This document shows, piece by piece, positions 8,417 through 18,404 of a stretch of 64,000 nucleotides of DNA. The DNA comes from an uncultured Pseudomonadota bacterium (lineage in GTDB: Bacteria; Pseudomonadota; Gammaproteobacteria; Xanthomonadales; Wenzhouxiangellaceae). Position numbers and translations under genes: made by a program. How positions within the stretch are numbered: the stretch's first letter is position 1; each line of letters opens with the position of its first letter. Below the pieces are notes generated by a model that saw only the letters and a program-made list of their open reading frames with translations, did no database searches and was not told the origin of the DNA. The stretch is from NCBI GenBank assembly GCA_937138395.1, contig CAKZPB010000079.1, positions 1-64,000 of the forward strand. Reading direction: 5' to 3'.

Positions 8417-10417
8417 TCAGCGGCGGCCCCGGGTACGTAATGCCTGAGGCGTGTAGTTACTTGGTGCCAGTTCGACGTCAAAGGTATTGACCGGATCCTG
8501 GTTATCAAGACCGACCGCAACGTACCGACCTGAAAGCAGGTCCATATGCGTTTCGATCGTCGTCCATAGGGTCGGCACTTCGTAATAATTGATTGAATGA
8601 GCTTCTGATACGCGCCAGAGTTCACCACGCTGGTCATAGTGGTCAATCAGCGCGATCTGGTAGGAATCCTCATCCATGTAGAACGTCCGGCGCGTATTGA
8701 TATGACGGGTGCCGTCTTTCAGGCGTGCATCCACGACCCACACCCGATGCAGTTCGTAGCGCATCAGCTCAGGGTTCAGATGGCCCGGCATGACCATGTC
8801 ATCGGGGGTGACATCACCCGAGTGCACATCGTACGAATTGTAGGGAATGTACATCTCACGCTTGCCAACCACTTCCCAATCGAAGCGATCCATGGCGCCA
8901 TTGAACATGTCCGTCATGTCATTGGTCCGCAGCCCGTCGGAGGCCGTACCAGGGTTGTCATAGGCGACGTTCGGCGCGCGGCGAACGCGGCGTTGGCCCG
9001 GGTTGTAGATCCAGGCCTGACGCGGCTGGTTAATCTGGTTCAGGGTTTCATGCACGAGCAGGATATTTCCGGCCAAGCGCGCGGGCGACTCCACTTCCTG
9101 GAAGAAGTACAGCAGGATGTTGTCGGTGTCGGCAATCGTAATGCCTTCCTTGTAGTACAAGCCCAGAATTTCTTCGCGCAGCTTGACCAGCTGGAAATTA
9201 CCGCTCGTGGTCGGCGCTACCTGGTTGTTATAGCGCGTGCCGCCGGTACCTTTGTATTTCAGCTTGTGGTTCCACATCAGCTCATAGGCATTCTGCGGAA
9301 GCGGAAACGGAAAGCCTTCGGCCGCATCTTCGATACCTTCACCACCTGAAACCAACTGGGCAGTTGAAGCATTTTCAATGGTCATCTCGTAGGTGCGCTC
9401 CGGGAACGACGCGCTGCGGCGTGACGGATACACTTCCATGAAGTAGGTTTCTGGATAGCGCTCGAACAATGCAATCTGACCGACGGATAGATTGTCGGCA
9501 TATTGCTGATAATTCTGTGCATTGATCACAAACAGCGGCTCATCACCTGCGAATGGGTTACTGTGACGATCACCCGAGGTAAAGCCAGCCGGCCAGTCAT
9601 CTTCAGTAATTCCCCCGCTCCATGCCGGAATGGTGCCATCGGCATTGCCGGCTCGAACCGAACCCATCGGCGTCAGGTCGTTACCCAATCGCGCGATATT
9701 TTCTGCCGTGCGAGGAATGATGCCTCCAGTGCCAGCAGCCGGGGCCGATGCTGCAGTGCTGGTTTGTTGCGCTTGTGCTTCTGCGGCCGCCATACGTTCG
9801 GCTTCTTCGGCCTGAGCCAGCGCAACGCGCTCGGCTTCTGCGGCTTGTTCCATTGCAGCCTCTTCTGCAGCCATGCGCTCGGCTTCTGCAGCAGCAGCCT
9901 GCTCAGCCGCAACACGCTCTGCTTCTGCCTCGGCTTCAGCGGCCGCCTGGGCAGCGGCACGCTCGGCTTCGGCTTGCTCCGCTGCGAGACGTTCGGCTTC
10001 GGCCTCGGCAGCCGCTTCAGCAGCAGCACGCTCAGCCTGGGCTTCATCCGCCATTCGCTGCGCCTCGGCTTCAGCTTCAGCAGCCATACGCTCGGCTTCC
10101 GCCTCGGCCTCAGCGGCCATGCGTTGGGCTTCTGCTTCGGCCTCGGCAGCCATTCGAGCGGCTTCAGCTTCAGCGGCAGCCGCTTGTTCAGCCGCCATGC
10201 GTTCGGCTTTGGCCGCCGCACGTTCAGCCTCAGCTGCAGCTTCTGCTTCAGCAGCAGCTTGTTCAGCCGCCATCCGTTCGGCTTCAGCAGCTTCCTCAGC
10301 GGCCTGCTGTTCGGCCATTCGATCGGATTCCGTTGGAGCCGCACAGGCGGTCAGCGTAAACGCCAACAGCGCGATGCCGAGAATCTTGGTAATAGTGCTT
10401 GGGATCATATTCGACAT
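8417..10417 (-). CDS. DUF1329 lipoprotein with a long N-terminal Ala/Glu-rich helical region
   Basis: Start at MSNMIPSTITKILGIALLAFTLTAC (lipobox LTAC) preceded by a GGAGA SD; about 190 aa of (AEAEAxRMA)n; then DUF1329-type sequence (IARLGNDLTPMGSVRAGNADGTIPAWSGG... RRVWVVDARLKDGTRHI-like). Confidence 0.85.
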   Translation of the reverse strand: MSNMIPSTITKILGIALLAFTLTACAAPTESDRMAEQQAAEEAAEAERMAAEQAAAEAEAAAEAERAAAKAERMAAEQAAAAEAEAARMAAEAEAEAQRMAAEAEAEAERMAAEAEAEAQRMADEAQAERAAAEAAAEAEAERLAAEQAEAERAAAQAAAEAEAEAERVAAEQAAAAEAERMAAEEAAMEQAAEAERVALAQAEEAERMAAAEAQAQQTSTAASAPAAGTGGIIPRTAENIARLGNDLTPMGSVRAGNADGTIPAWSGGITEDDWPAGFTSGDRHSNPFAGDEPLFVINAQNYQQYADNLSVGQIALFERYPETYFMEVYPSRRSASFPERTYEMTIENASTAQLVSGGEGIEDAAEGFPFPLPQNAYELMWNHKLKYKGTGGTRYNNQVAPTTSGNFQLVKLREEILGLYYKEGITIADTDNILLYFFQEVESPARLAGNILLVHETLNQINQPRQAWIYNPGQRRVRRAPNVAYDNPGTASDGLRTNDMTDMFNGAMDRFDWEVVGKREMYIPYNSYDVHSGDVTPDDMVMPGHLNPELMRYELHRVWVVDARLKDGTRHINTRRTFYMDEDSYQIALIDHYDQRGELWRVSEAHSINYYEVPTLWTTIETHMDLLSGRYVAVGLDNQDPVNTFDVELAPSNYTPQALRTRGRR

Positions 10418-10430
10418 AGGGGTCTCCGGA

Positions 10431-12278
10431 TTAGAACGAGTAGCTGACCGATGCAGACACAAAATCACGGTCGTAGATGAGGTTGTTGATGCCACCGTCA
10501 AAGAAGTTTGTATAGGCAAAATTCACGCGCCACTGAGCCAGGTAATCAAAACCGACCGCAAGCGTCAGCGATTTACGGTTTTCGATGAAGTTACCGCCCG
10601 GTCCGGGTGACGTGCCGTTGACATCGTGATTGAAGGCCAGCCTTGGCGTCATGTTCCAGGTGGTGCCGAAGACCGAGTTGTAGGTCGGCGCAACCACCAG
10701 ACGATAACCCCAGCTGAACGGCGTGGCAAATCCGTCCTGAAGACTCACGGGGTTACGCAGGTCGCCACCATTCAACTGATCACCTGGTCCACCACCGGTA
10801 TCGGTACCGGGGCCTTCGAGTCGAAGCACGTCACGGTCAGGCATATCCCAAACGTGTGTGGCGCCAATTTCGGCAACCACCGCAACCTGGTTCGAGCGGA
10901 AGAAGGTACCGGGGCCATACAGCTTGGTAAAGGTCATCTGAGCCTGGGAGACATCACGCCGGGTAAAGCCGACGATTTCCTCGCCTGGAGCAAACTGGCC
11001 CAGCTGGCTGTTGAAACGCAATGCAGGTGCCGGTATGGCTTCATTCAGCGGGGAAAGGCCGGCAAACAGCAGCTCGACATCATCAATCTGCAGCGGCAGA
11101 TTCGGTCGATAGCTGATTTCGCCCTGCCATGCCCAGCCATTGAGAATGGTCGTATTGAAGCTGATACCGAACGAATCGATATCTTCCGGGTAGACCACCC
11201 GGACGCGACCTGAAGACGAATCGGAGTTGGTCACGGCAAAGCCATTCAAAACCGGTAGACGGCTGTGATAGCGGATGTAATACAAGCCGAATTCCGTATC
11301 GTTCAACCAGGGCGCGAAGTAGCGAAACGCGACACCGTACTGCCCGGTATCGCTCGGCTCATCGTCCGGGAATGCACGCGGCAAATTACCGGCCGGGAAA
11401 CAACCCGGTGATGTCGGCTGAATGTTGCAGCCCGGAAGCGGCAGCGGATCATCCGACAGCAGGCCAAAGCCAAGCATGGCGTACAAACCGCCGTCCGTGG
11501 CAAAGTCATTGGTCGAGAAATACGACCCGGAAGGCTCGGGCTCGACCCGATCCCACTCGTACATGTACATCGCTTCCATGGACAGGTTCGGGGTCAGATC
11601 AATATTGCCCCACAGCATGCCCAGTGGGATAAACGCATCGCGCAGTTCCGCACCGGCCGTTCGGATGGCCGACACATCGACCGGGTTGATGACGTTGATG
11701 CCACCCGGCAGGAACGTGCTTTCACCCCAGCTGACCACCTGACGTCCCAGACGCAGGGAAAGCTGGCGATCGCCGATGTCGAAATTGCCCCAGACATAGG
11801 CGTCGAGCAAGCGCGCACGCTGGCCAACCAGGTCCTTTGCATCATCGCTCAAACGATCCTTGCTGTTTAGCGTGAAGTCGTGGAAAAAGTTGCCACGTAC
11901 AAACGCGCCATAATTCTTGTAGGACACCTGAAGCTCGGACGTTATGCGCGCCTGATTGAAGATCAGGTCGTGCTGGTCGAAGTTCAGGTTGCCGTCATCG
12001 GAGTTGACCGAGAAACGGCCCGGCGAAGCAATCTGCTGCTCGATCGGCAGCAGTGAGACCGCGGGATTGAAGACAGATTTACCGATCAAGTCCGTATCAG
12101 GATCTTCCAGTCGCATACCCATCGAATAGGAAATGGTGGTATCGAGCTGAATGCTGACTTCATCGGTACTTAGATCAATCGCCTGAGCCGAGCCTGCTGA
12201 TAGGGCGAGTGCAATTGCACCTGCCAACAGCGTGGGCCGGGCTCGACTGGTCAATAAACCAAGATCAAGATTATTCAT
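10431..12278 (-). CDS. DUF1302 family outer-membrane beta-barrel protein
   Basis: IDLSTDEVSIQLDTTISYSMGMRLEDPD...LRLGRQVVSWGESTFLPGGINVINPVDVSAIRTAGAELRDAFIPLGMLWGNIDL; C-terminal aromatic end VSASVSYSF. Confidence 0.9.
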   Translation of the reverse strand: MNNLDLGLLTSRARPTLLAGAIALALSAGSAQAIDLSTDEVSIQLDTTISYSMGMRLEDPDTDLIGKSVFNPAVSLLPIEQQIASPGRFSVNSDDGNLNFDQHDLIFNQARITSELQVSYKNYGAFVRGNFFHDFTLNSKDRLSDDAKDLVGQRARLLDAYVWGNFDIGDRQLSLRLGRQVVSWGESTFLPGGINVINPVDVSAIRTAGAELRDAFIPLGMLWGNIDLTPNLSMEAMYMYEWDRVEPEPSGSYFSTNDFATDGGLYAMLGFGLLSDDPLPLPGCNIQPTSPGCFPAGNLPRAFPDDEPSDTGQYGVAFRYFAPWLNDTEFGLYYIRYHSRLPVLNGFAVTNSDSSSGRVRVVYPEDIDSFGISFNTTILNGWAWQGEISYRPNLPLQIDDVELLFAGLSPLNEAIPAPALRFNSQLGQFAPGEEIVGFTRRDVSQAQMTFTKLYGPGTFFRSNQVAVVAEIGATHVWDMPDRDVLRLEGPGTDTGGGPGDQLNGGDLRNPVSLQDGFATPFSWGYRLVVAPTYNSVFGTTWNMTPRLAFNHDVNGTSPGPGGNFIENRKSLTLAVGFDYLAQWRVNFAYTNFFDGGINNLIYDRDFVSASVSYSF

Positions 12279-12297
12279 TTTCGTCATTCTCCCTGGC

Positions 12298-14454
12298 TCA
12301 CTCGGTTTCAATTACAGACGTGTTGGTCACGACCACGGTCGTGCCGCCCGAATCGACCAGACTCGCTGCCTGGCCTTGCATTTCTGCGGTCACGGCCGGG
12401 CTGGCCGTTGGATCCAGCAACGATCCATGACTGCCTTCCGTGAAGCGAACCGCACCGCGGATGCCAGCCGGATCGATGGTTGTTTCGGTAATCGCATCCA
12501 GCCCCATCGCGCGTATCATCGGCTCGGTGCCGGATAACGGCGCGCCTGGCACACTGTTCGGTACCACGCTGTCACCATTCACTTGATGAACGAGTACGGA
12601 ATTATTCAGCGGCACAAATTGCGCCCAGTTGATCGGGTCCGCCGAATCAACCGCCAATTGAGCGAACGTCAAGAATTGGGCAAATTCCGGAGACCCCGGC
12701 TGAACGCCGGCTGCGGCAAGACCGGCCTCGATGACCGGCCCGAAGGTTGGCGAACCAGCCAGCAGGTTGGCGATGCCACCACCACCAACCGACAGCAAAC
12801 CATTATTCACGGTCGGCTCGACGGCCAGGAATGCAGTGCCTGCTATGGCACCGAGTGATTGGCCGACGAAGTTGATCGCAGAACCATCGAAGTCCGCCAC
12901 GGTATCGCCATCGATATCAATCAATGGAATGTTCAGCGCCAACGTGGACAGATCCACCTGAGCCTGGCGCAGATTGTCGCGCGCGGTCAGCAGGCTCTGC
13001 AGATTGATGAAGTAGGATCCGGACGGATCAATCTCGCCATCCGGCGCACCCGGTTGGCCGGTCATGTTGTCCTGCAGGTCGAGATCAAACGTGCGCTCAT
13101 TGGCAATCGGACCAAACGGCGTATTTCCGACATACAGAGCAGCTAACGGCTGTGCGGGGTCCAATGGATTGGTCTGGGTAATGCCATGCAGCGGCAGATC
13201 CATGGCTACGACCGCAAACCCAATCGACGCCATGGTGTCAGCCAGTGCCAGCGCCTGTGAGCGATTGCCCGTGATGCCGTGCTGGAAGATAACCACCGGC
13301 CAGCCGCCGGGCGGCTTGACATTACCTGACATCGCATTCGGCACCGTGATCAGAATCGGCACGGTCTGGCGATCGCGTTCGACCGGCAGCGGGTTGGCGA
13401 CCGTGACATTGGTGGACGTCGGATCCAGGCCCAGCCCGTCAAATGGCGGGACATAGTTGCCTGGCGCTGCTTCCCAGAACTGGGTCAGTGGCGCAGTCGG
13501 ATTCATGGCGCTCGGCACACCTTGGTAATACGGCAGCTCAACCACACCAATCAGAATGTCTGCGATGCCTGGAGAACCCGGCACCACATTGCCGGTATTC
13601 AAGCCGCTTGGCACGGCCTGGGCTGCGGTCGCCGACAGCGTAGAACGCACCGCGCTCAGTACCGGGCGGATGGTCTGGGTCGTGGCCGACCAGGACAGCA
13701 CGATATCTGCCGGATCGATGCCGACCGAAGCCGCTGCTGCTTCCTGCGCGTTGGTCAGCTGACGCAGTGGTTCCAGCGCCTGGGCATTGGCATTGGAAAG
13801 CAGCGGATCGGTGCTGATGCCACTTTCATTGACCAGCGGGGAGGTTCGCTTGGTGATGAAATAGGTTTGCGAGGGTGTCGCGACATTGCCGGCCGGATCC
13901 TGAATGCCGTCTGTCACAACGGCCATGTAGGCAGTCGCTTCGGCCAGCGGCTGTAACGGAACGATGGCCACGGTCGCACCGTCCGCAGTATTGCTGACGA
14001 TACTAGTCACGAAGTCCTGACCCGGGACCAGTTCGCGATTGATCTGCTGCACCGCAATGGTACCGAAGACCAGCTGGACTTCGAACAGGCGGACCGTACC
14101 ACCCGGCACAACGGTCGAGGCATTGATCTGACCGTCAAAGCCAAAGGTCCAGGGGTTGACGGGGCTGAACCCATCGAGTGCGTTGGCTACGACCGCGGGA
14201 TCACTGAAGTCGGTTGGATCAGCAACCGGTATGTTCAGCGTCAGGTCGCCACTGCCGGAAAACAGCAAGTTGATCGGAAATGGCAGCACGCCATTGGCCG
14301 GGTCGAACGTGGCTTCCAGCACTGCGGTTGTTGGATTGCCATCCGGATTGGTGACAGGAACCTGCGGTACGGCCCGGTCACTGCCGGATCCACCACCACA
14401 GCCAGCCATGATGGCTGCCACCAGCGCAAGCGCTGGAAAAAGACGGTACTTCAT
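12298..14454 (-). CDS. Pla-1/cef/VolA-like extracellular lipase, predicted lipoprotein
   Basis: Lipobox ALVAAIMAGCGGGSGSD; N-terminal FDPANGVLPFPINLLFSGSGDLTLNIP; alpha/beta hydrolase region VVIFQHGITGNRSQALALADTMASIGFAVVAMDLPLHG; nucleophile elbow GQSLG; later NGDSVVP and EGSHGSLLDP. Confidence 0.85.
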   Translation of the reverse strand: MKYRLFPALALVAAIMAGCGGGSGSDRAVPQVPVTNPDGNPTTAVLEATFDPANGVLPFPINLLFSGSGDLTLNIPVADPTDFSDPAVVANALDGFSPVNPWTFGFDGQINASTVVPGGTVRLFEVQLVFGTIAVQQINRELVPGQDFVTSIVSNTADGATVAIVPLQPLAEATAYMAVVTDGIQDPAGNVATPSQTYFITKRTSPLVNESGISTDPLLSNANAQALEPLRQLTNAQEAAAASVGIDPADIVLSWSATTQTIRPVLSAVRSTLSATAAQAVPSGLNTGNVVPGSPGIADILIGVVELPYYQGVPSAMNPTAPLTQFWEAAPGNYVPPFDGLGLDPTSTNVTVANPLPVERDRQTVPILITVPNAMSGNVKPPGGWPVVIFQHGITGNRSQALALADTMASIGFAVVAMDLPLHGITQTNPLDPAQPLAALYVGNTPFGPIANERTFDLDLQDNMTGQPGAPDGEIDPSGSYFINLQSLLTARDNLRQAQVDLSTLALNIPLIDIDGDTVADFDGSAINFVGQSLGAIAGTAFLAVEPTVNNGLLSVGGGGIANLLAGSPTFGPVIEAGLAAAGVQPGSPEFAQFLTFAQLAVDSADPINWAQFVPLNNSVLVHQVNGDSVVPNSVPGAPLSGTEPMIRAMGLDAITETTIDPAGIRGAVRFTEGSHGSLLDPTASPAVTAEMQGQAASLVDSGGTTVVVTNTSVIETE

Positions 14455-14546
14455 CAGTTTTTCTCCCCGAAGCTTTGGGCTTGTCGGTTGTTATGGTTGT
14501 TTAATCACCGCCCGGATCGTGGCCCGAGTCGGCTTTCCTTTATGAT

Positions 14547-15995
14547 ATGAACAGGACACCCAATAATGCAAGTGGTATGGACACAATCCGTCCAAATCAT
14601 TCAGAACCCTCACCCTACCTTAAATCGCTTCTCATTTGGTTAACTCCGATCGCCGCGCTGCTGCTGGCGGCTGCACTGGTTAACTGGAGCGATTTGAGCG
14701 TTCCTGCCGCCGCAACGGCTGCGGTCACTTTTTGGTGTGCAGCCTGGTGGTTGACTGAGGCCGTGCCGATACCGGTTACATCCCTGCTGCCGCTGGGCGT
14801 GTTGCCACTATGCGGCGCGCTGACGCCCAACGAGGTTGCGCAGAGCTATGGCAGTCCGTTGATCCTGTTATTGCTCGGCGGCTTCATGCTGTCGGGCGCG
14901 CTGGCCCGATCGGGTGCCCATCGCCGACTGGCCATGAACATGATCGGTTTGTGCGCGCGGCTGGGCAGTCGGGGCCTGGTGCTCGGCTTCATGCTGGCCG
15001 CGGCTTTTCTTTCAATGTGGATTTCAAATACAGCCACTACCCTGATGCTGTTGCCGGTCGCACTCGCCGTACTGGAAGACGAACGCTTTCGAAAGCTCAG
15101 CATACCGCTGCTGCTGGGCACAGCCTATGCAGCCAGTATCGGCGGCACTGCAACGCCGATCGGCACTCCGCCCAACCTGATTTATCTGCAGGTTGCATCC
15201 GACCAATTTGGCACGGCGCCCTCGTTTCCAATCTGGATGAGCTGGGGGTTGCCGGTCGTGTTTTTGATGCTGCCGGTCGTGTTTTTCTGGCTGACTCGTT
15301 CAGTCGAATCCGAACCCATGCCTGCGATGACTTCACCTGGCCGGTGGCAGACCGTGGAGATTCGCGTGCTGATGGTCTTCGCCGTGACTGCCCTGCTTTG
15401 GATGACCCGCACAGCCCCGTTCGGCGGATGGCAGTCGGCGTTGAATCTTGACTATGCCAATGATGCGGCAGTCGCGCTGCTGGCCGTGGTCGCACTATGC
15501 ATGATCCCGGATGGCAATCGTGAACGACCGGGCCGATTGCTCGATTGGGAGACGGCTGGCAACATTCCCTGGGGCGTGCTGTTGTTGTTTGCCGGCGGGA
15601 TCACCCTGGCACGTGCATTCATGGAAACCGGACTGAGCGATGCATTGGCCAGCCACTTGACCATACTGGCCGGCATGCCGACCTGGCTGATGATTCTGAG
15701 CATTTGCCTGGCCGTGACGTTTCTGACCGAGGTCACCAGCAACACGGCAACCACATCACTGTTGATGCCGGTGCTGGCTTCAACCGCGATCGCCACCGAT
15801 ATCCCGCCCGAATTGCTGATGGTGCCGGCTGCAATCAGCGCATCGTTTGCGTTCATGCTGCCGGTGGCGACTGCGCCCAACGCCGTGATTTATGGTTCTG
15901 GCAAGATACCGATTCGCGTCATGGCGCGAGAAGGCCTGGTGCTGAATCTGATCGGCGCGGTTGTCATCAGCCTGGTCATGGTCTGGCGCTTCTAG
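14547..15995 (+). CDS. DASS/SLC13 family anion:sodium symporter
   Basis: WWLTEAVPIPVTSLLPLGVLPLCGAL...ISNTATTLMLLPVALAV...GGTATPIGTPPNLIY...EVTSNTATTSLLMPVLAS...ATAPNAVIYGSGKI. Confidence 0.92.
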   Translation: MNRTPNNASGMDTIRPNHSEPSPYLKSLLIWLTPIAALLLAAALVNWSDLSVPAAATAAVTFWCAAWWLTEAVPIPVTSLLPLGVLPLCGALTPNEVAQSYGSPLILLLLGGFMLSGALARSGAHRRLAMNMIGLCARLGSRGLVLGFMLAAAFLSMWISNTATTLMLLPVALAVLEDERFRKLSIPLLLGTAYAASIGGTATPIGTPPNLIYLQVASDQFGTAPSFPIWMSWGLPVVFLMLPVVFFWLTRSVESEPMPAMTSPGRWQTVEIRVLMVFAVTALLWMTRTAPFGGWQSALNLDYANDAAVALLAVVALCMIPDGNRERPGRLLDWETAGNIPWGVLLLFAGGITLARAFMETGLSDALASHLTILAGMPTWLMILSICLAVTFLTEVTSNTATTSLLMPVLASTAIATDIPPELLMVPAAISASFAFMLPVATAPNAVIYGSGKIPIRVMAREGLVLNLIGAVVISLVMVWRF

Positions 15996-16080
15996 CAGAC
16001 GACCGCCTCACGCGACCACAACCATTCAATTGGAATTGATTGGATGCCGGTTGTTGCATCCGTCTAATATACGACTCAAC

Positions 16081-17382
16081 ATGACCGATCAATTGCATGC
16101 TCAAAGCCAGACCTCCAGCCTGCGTTCCGCGCTGGGTCCGGGTCTGTTGATGGCCGCTGCAGCCGTCGGCGTTTCGCATCTGGTGCAGGCCACTCGGGCC
16201 GGCGCCGAATACGGCATCGCCCTGTTGCTGTTGCTGGTCATTGCCTGTGCGCTGAAGTATCCGTTTCTCGAGTTCGGTCCGCGCTACGCGGCTGCAACCG
16301 GCGAAAACCTGGTGAACGGCTATCGAAGGCTGGGCAAGTGGGCGTTCGGCATCTTTCTGTTCGTGCTGTGCTCGACCATGTTCATTACGCTGGCCAGCAT
16401 CACGCTGGTGACCGCAGGATTAACCGGCTTGGTATTCGGGCTTGAGCAATCCATTTTCCTGACCGCATGCCTGGTGCTCGGGGCCTGCGTGCTGATCATG
16501 GTCATTGGCAGCTATGCCGGGCTCGATCTGTTGATGAAAATCATCATGTCCCTGCTGGCCCTGGCGACGGTCTTTGCCGTTGCGCTCGCACTGGGCAATC
16601 AACCATCGCTCGAACCACTGGCCCAGTCCCTGACCCAGGATGACCTGTTGACCGGTGCAACACTGGCCTTTGTGCTGGCCATGCTCGGCTGGATGCCGAT
16701 TCCGCTGGATTTCGCTGCCGTCCACTCGATCTATTCCCAACAGCGCACCCACCTGACCGGGCAGCGGCCGAGCATTCGCCATGCCAGCCTGGACTTTGCA
16801 ATCGGATATGTCGGCGCAGTGTTTCTCGCCGTCTGTTTTCTATTGCTGGGCGCGCTGACCATGTATGGCAGCGGCACAGCGTTCAGCAATAATGCGATCG
16901 AATTTGCCGGACAACTGACCCAGCTCTACAGCCAGAATCTGGGCCAGTGGTCACAACCGTTGATTGCCTTTGCTGCGCTGGCCACGATGTTTTCGACCGC
17001 GTTGACCGTGGCCGACTGCTACCCGCGCATCTGGCGCGTGACGCTGGCCCATTTGTTCAACCCCGATATCGACCAGGTTGCCGCCTCACCGCCGCCGCCC
17101 GACCGGTTGCGCCACGCCGGCATCATGCTGCTGGTCTGTCTGGGCACCCTTGGCATCATTGCGCTGTTCGGCCGTAATTTCCGACCCCTGATTGACTTCA
17201 CCACCACGGTCGCTTTTCTGGCAGCACCGGTGATCGGCTGGATGAACCTGAAGCTGATTACCGGACCACACACCCCCGCCCACGCGAGGCCCGGTCGACT
17301 GCTGCGGATGATAGCCTGGACCGGAATGGCATTTCTGATCGTGCTTTCAGGAAGCTGGCTGGTCTGGCGGCTGACAAGCTGA
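16081..17382 (+). CDS. Nramp-family-like transporter (divergent)
   Basis: LRSALGPGLLMAAAAVGVSHLVQATRAGAEYG...LKYPFLEFGPRYAAATGENLVNGYRR; overall Nramp-like TM organisation. Start chosen at MTDQLHAQ. Confidence 0.75.
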   Translation: MTDQLHAQSQTSSLRSALGPGLLMAAAAVGVSHLVQATRAGAEYGIALLLLLVIACALKYPFLEFGPRYAAATGENLVNGYRRLGKWAFGIFLFVLCSTMFITLASITLVTAGLTGLVFGLEQSIFLTACLVLGACVLIMVIGSYAGLDLLMKIIMSLLALATVFAVALALGNQPSLEPLAQSLTQDDLLTGATLAFVLAMLGWMPIPLDFAAVHSIYSQQRTHLTGQRPSIRHASLDFAIGYVGAVFLAVCFLLLGALTMYGSGTAFSNNAIEFAGQLTQLYSQNLGQWSQPLIAFAALATMFSTALTVADCYPRIWRVTLAHLFNPDIDQVAASPPPPDRLRHAGIMLLVCLGTLGIIALFGRNFRPLIDFTTTVAFLAAPVIGWMNLKLITGPHTPAHARPGRLLRMIAWTGMAFLIVLSGSWLVWRLTS

Positions 17383-17391
17383 GCGCACGAA

Positions 17392-17411
17392 CGCCCGGAG
17401 AAAACCGGGCG
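17392..17411. terminator. Hairpin between convergent genes, possible bidirectional terminator without a clear U-tract
   Basis: CGCCCGG-AGAAAA-CCGGGCG perfect 7-bp stem between the stops of the Nramp-like and EcsC genes. Confidence 0.5.
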
Positions 17412-17431
17412 GCCTGCAAGGAACTCTCGAT

Positions 17432-18286
17432 TCAGTCAGCTGCAGCCAGCTTGATCGACTGATAGGCTGCCCGCACCCGCGCTGGATCGTATCGACGCTC
17501 GAGCCTGCGAATCATGAAATGCCCGCGGGCCATGTCCTGGAAATGAGAAATAAAAACCGAGTTGATCACCGCACCGCCCAGCGCGCCCAGGACAGGCACG
17601 GACTGTGCCGCTGCTTTCTCCGAGACGACAATCGAAAAGCGACCGGCCACTTGAGTAATCAAGCGCACCACGGCGGGCGCTGATTTTTCTGCCAGTCCGC
17701 GCGCGGCAATATGCGAAGCTGCATCGCTGACGGCACGAGCCAGCGCAGCGCGAGCAGCAAAATAGGCCGTTTCAGCGCCGTCGTCTCGATCGGATCGTCC
17801 GCCCATGGCCAATACCTGCACACACTGAATTCGGGCTTCGGTCTGGGACAGATCCTCACCCATGCTGCGTGCAATGTCGGCAATGGATCGCAGCATGATG
17901 GTGGTGGAGATTGGCAACTCGATCGACACCGCCAGCAAACCAAACGCACCACCCGCACCACCGCTCAGTGTTGCTGCCGCATGATGCCAGCGATTGGCCG
18001 AAGGTCCAGGGCGTTGCGCGTCCAGCGTCGCAACCGCAATATCCAGGGCCCTGTCGATGGCCGTGTAGGCGCTGGCATGAATGGTTTTTCTCCAGCGCTC
18101 AGGCAGAACATCCAGGCTTTTTTCGATGGGCCGTCCGGCAAGGTGACTGATACGGGCCGCCAGACCGGGATGTTCAAGCAGGGCCTTGGCCTCACGCAGC
18201 GCATTGAAATCGTCAGCGGCCATCAGCGGATCCACCGCGATGCTGGTCACACGGGCCGTTGACGGGACCTCACGAATAGTAGTCAT
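17432..18286 (-). CDS. EcsC family protein
   Basis: TLSGGAGGAFGLLAVSIELPISTTIMLRSIADIARSMGEDLSQTEARIQCVQVLAMGGRS is a typical EcsC core. Confidence 0.85.
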   Translation of the reverse strand: MTTIREVPSTARVTSIAVDPLMAADDFNALREAKALLEHPGLAARISHLAGRPIEKSLDVLPERWRKTIHASAYTAIDRALDIAVATLDAQRPGPSANRWHHAAATLSGGAGGAFGLLAVSIELPISTTIMLRSIADIARSMGEDLSQTEARIQCVQVLAMGGRSDRDDGAETAYFAARAALARAVSDAASHIAARGLAEKSAPAVVRLITQVAGRFSIVVSEKAAAQSVPVLGALGGAVINSVFISHFQDMARGHFMIRRLERRYDPARVRAAYQSIKLAAAD

Positions 18287-18404
18287 GAGAGTCATCCTAC
18301 CGGAAAAGCATGCAGGCTCATCCGGTGCTGCCCTGCTACTGGCCTTGACTTGGTTGATTCTGCAGTCGATGATCCTCGTATCCAAGCATCTGGATTCATG
18401 CCGC

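Noticed and set aside
9503-10610. Long ORFs antisense to the DUF1329 gene (e.g. 9503-10447 +, 9873-10610 +, 9748-10359 +, 9673-10344 -)
   Set aside because: Low-complexity Ser/Ala- or Arg/Leu-rich translations are shadow frames of the Ala/Glu codon repeat; the minus-strand DUF1329 gene explains the region.
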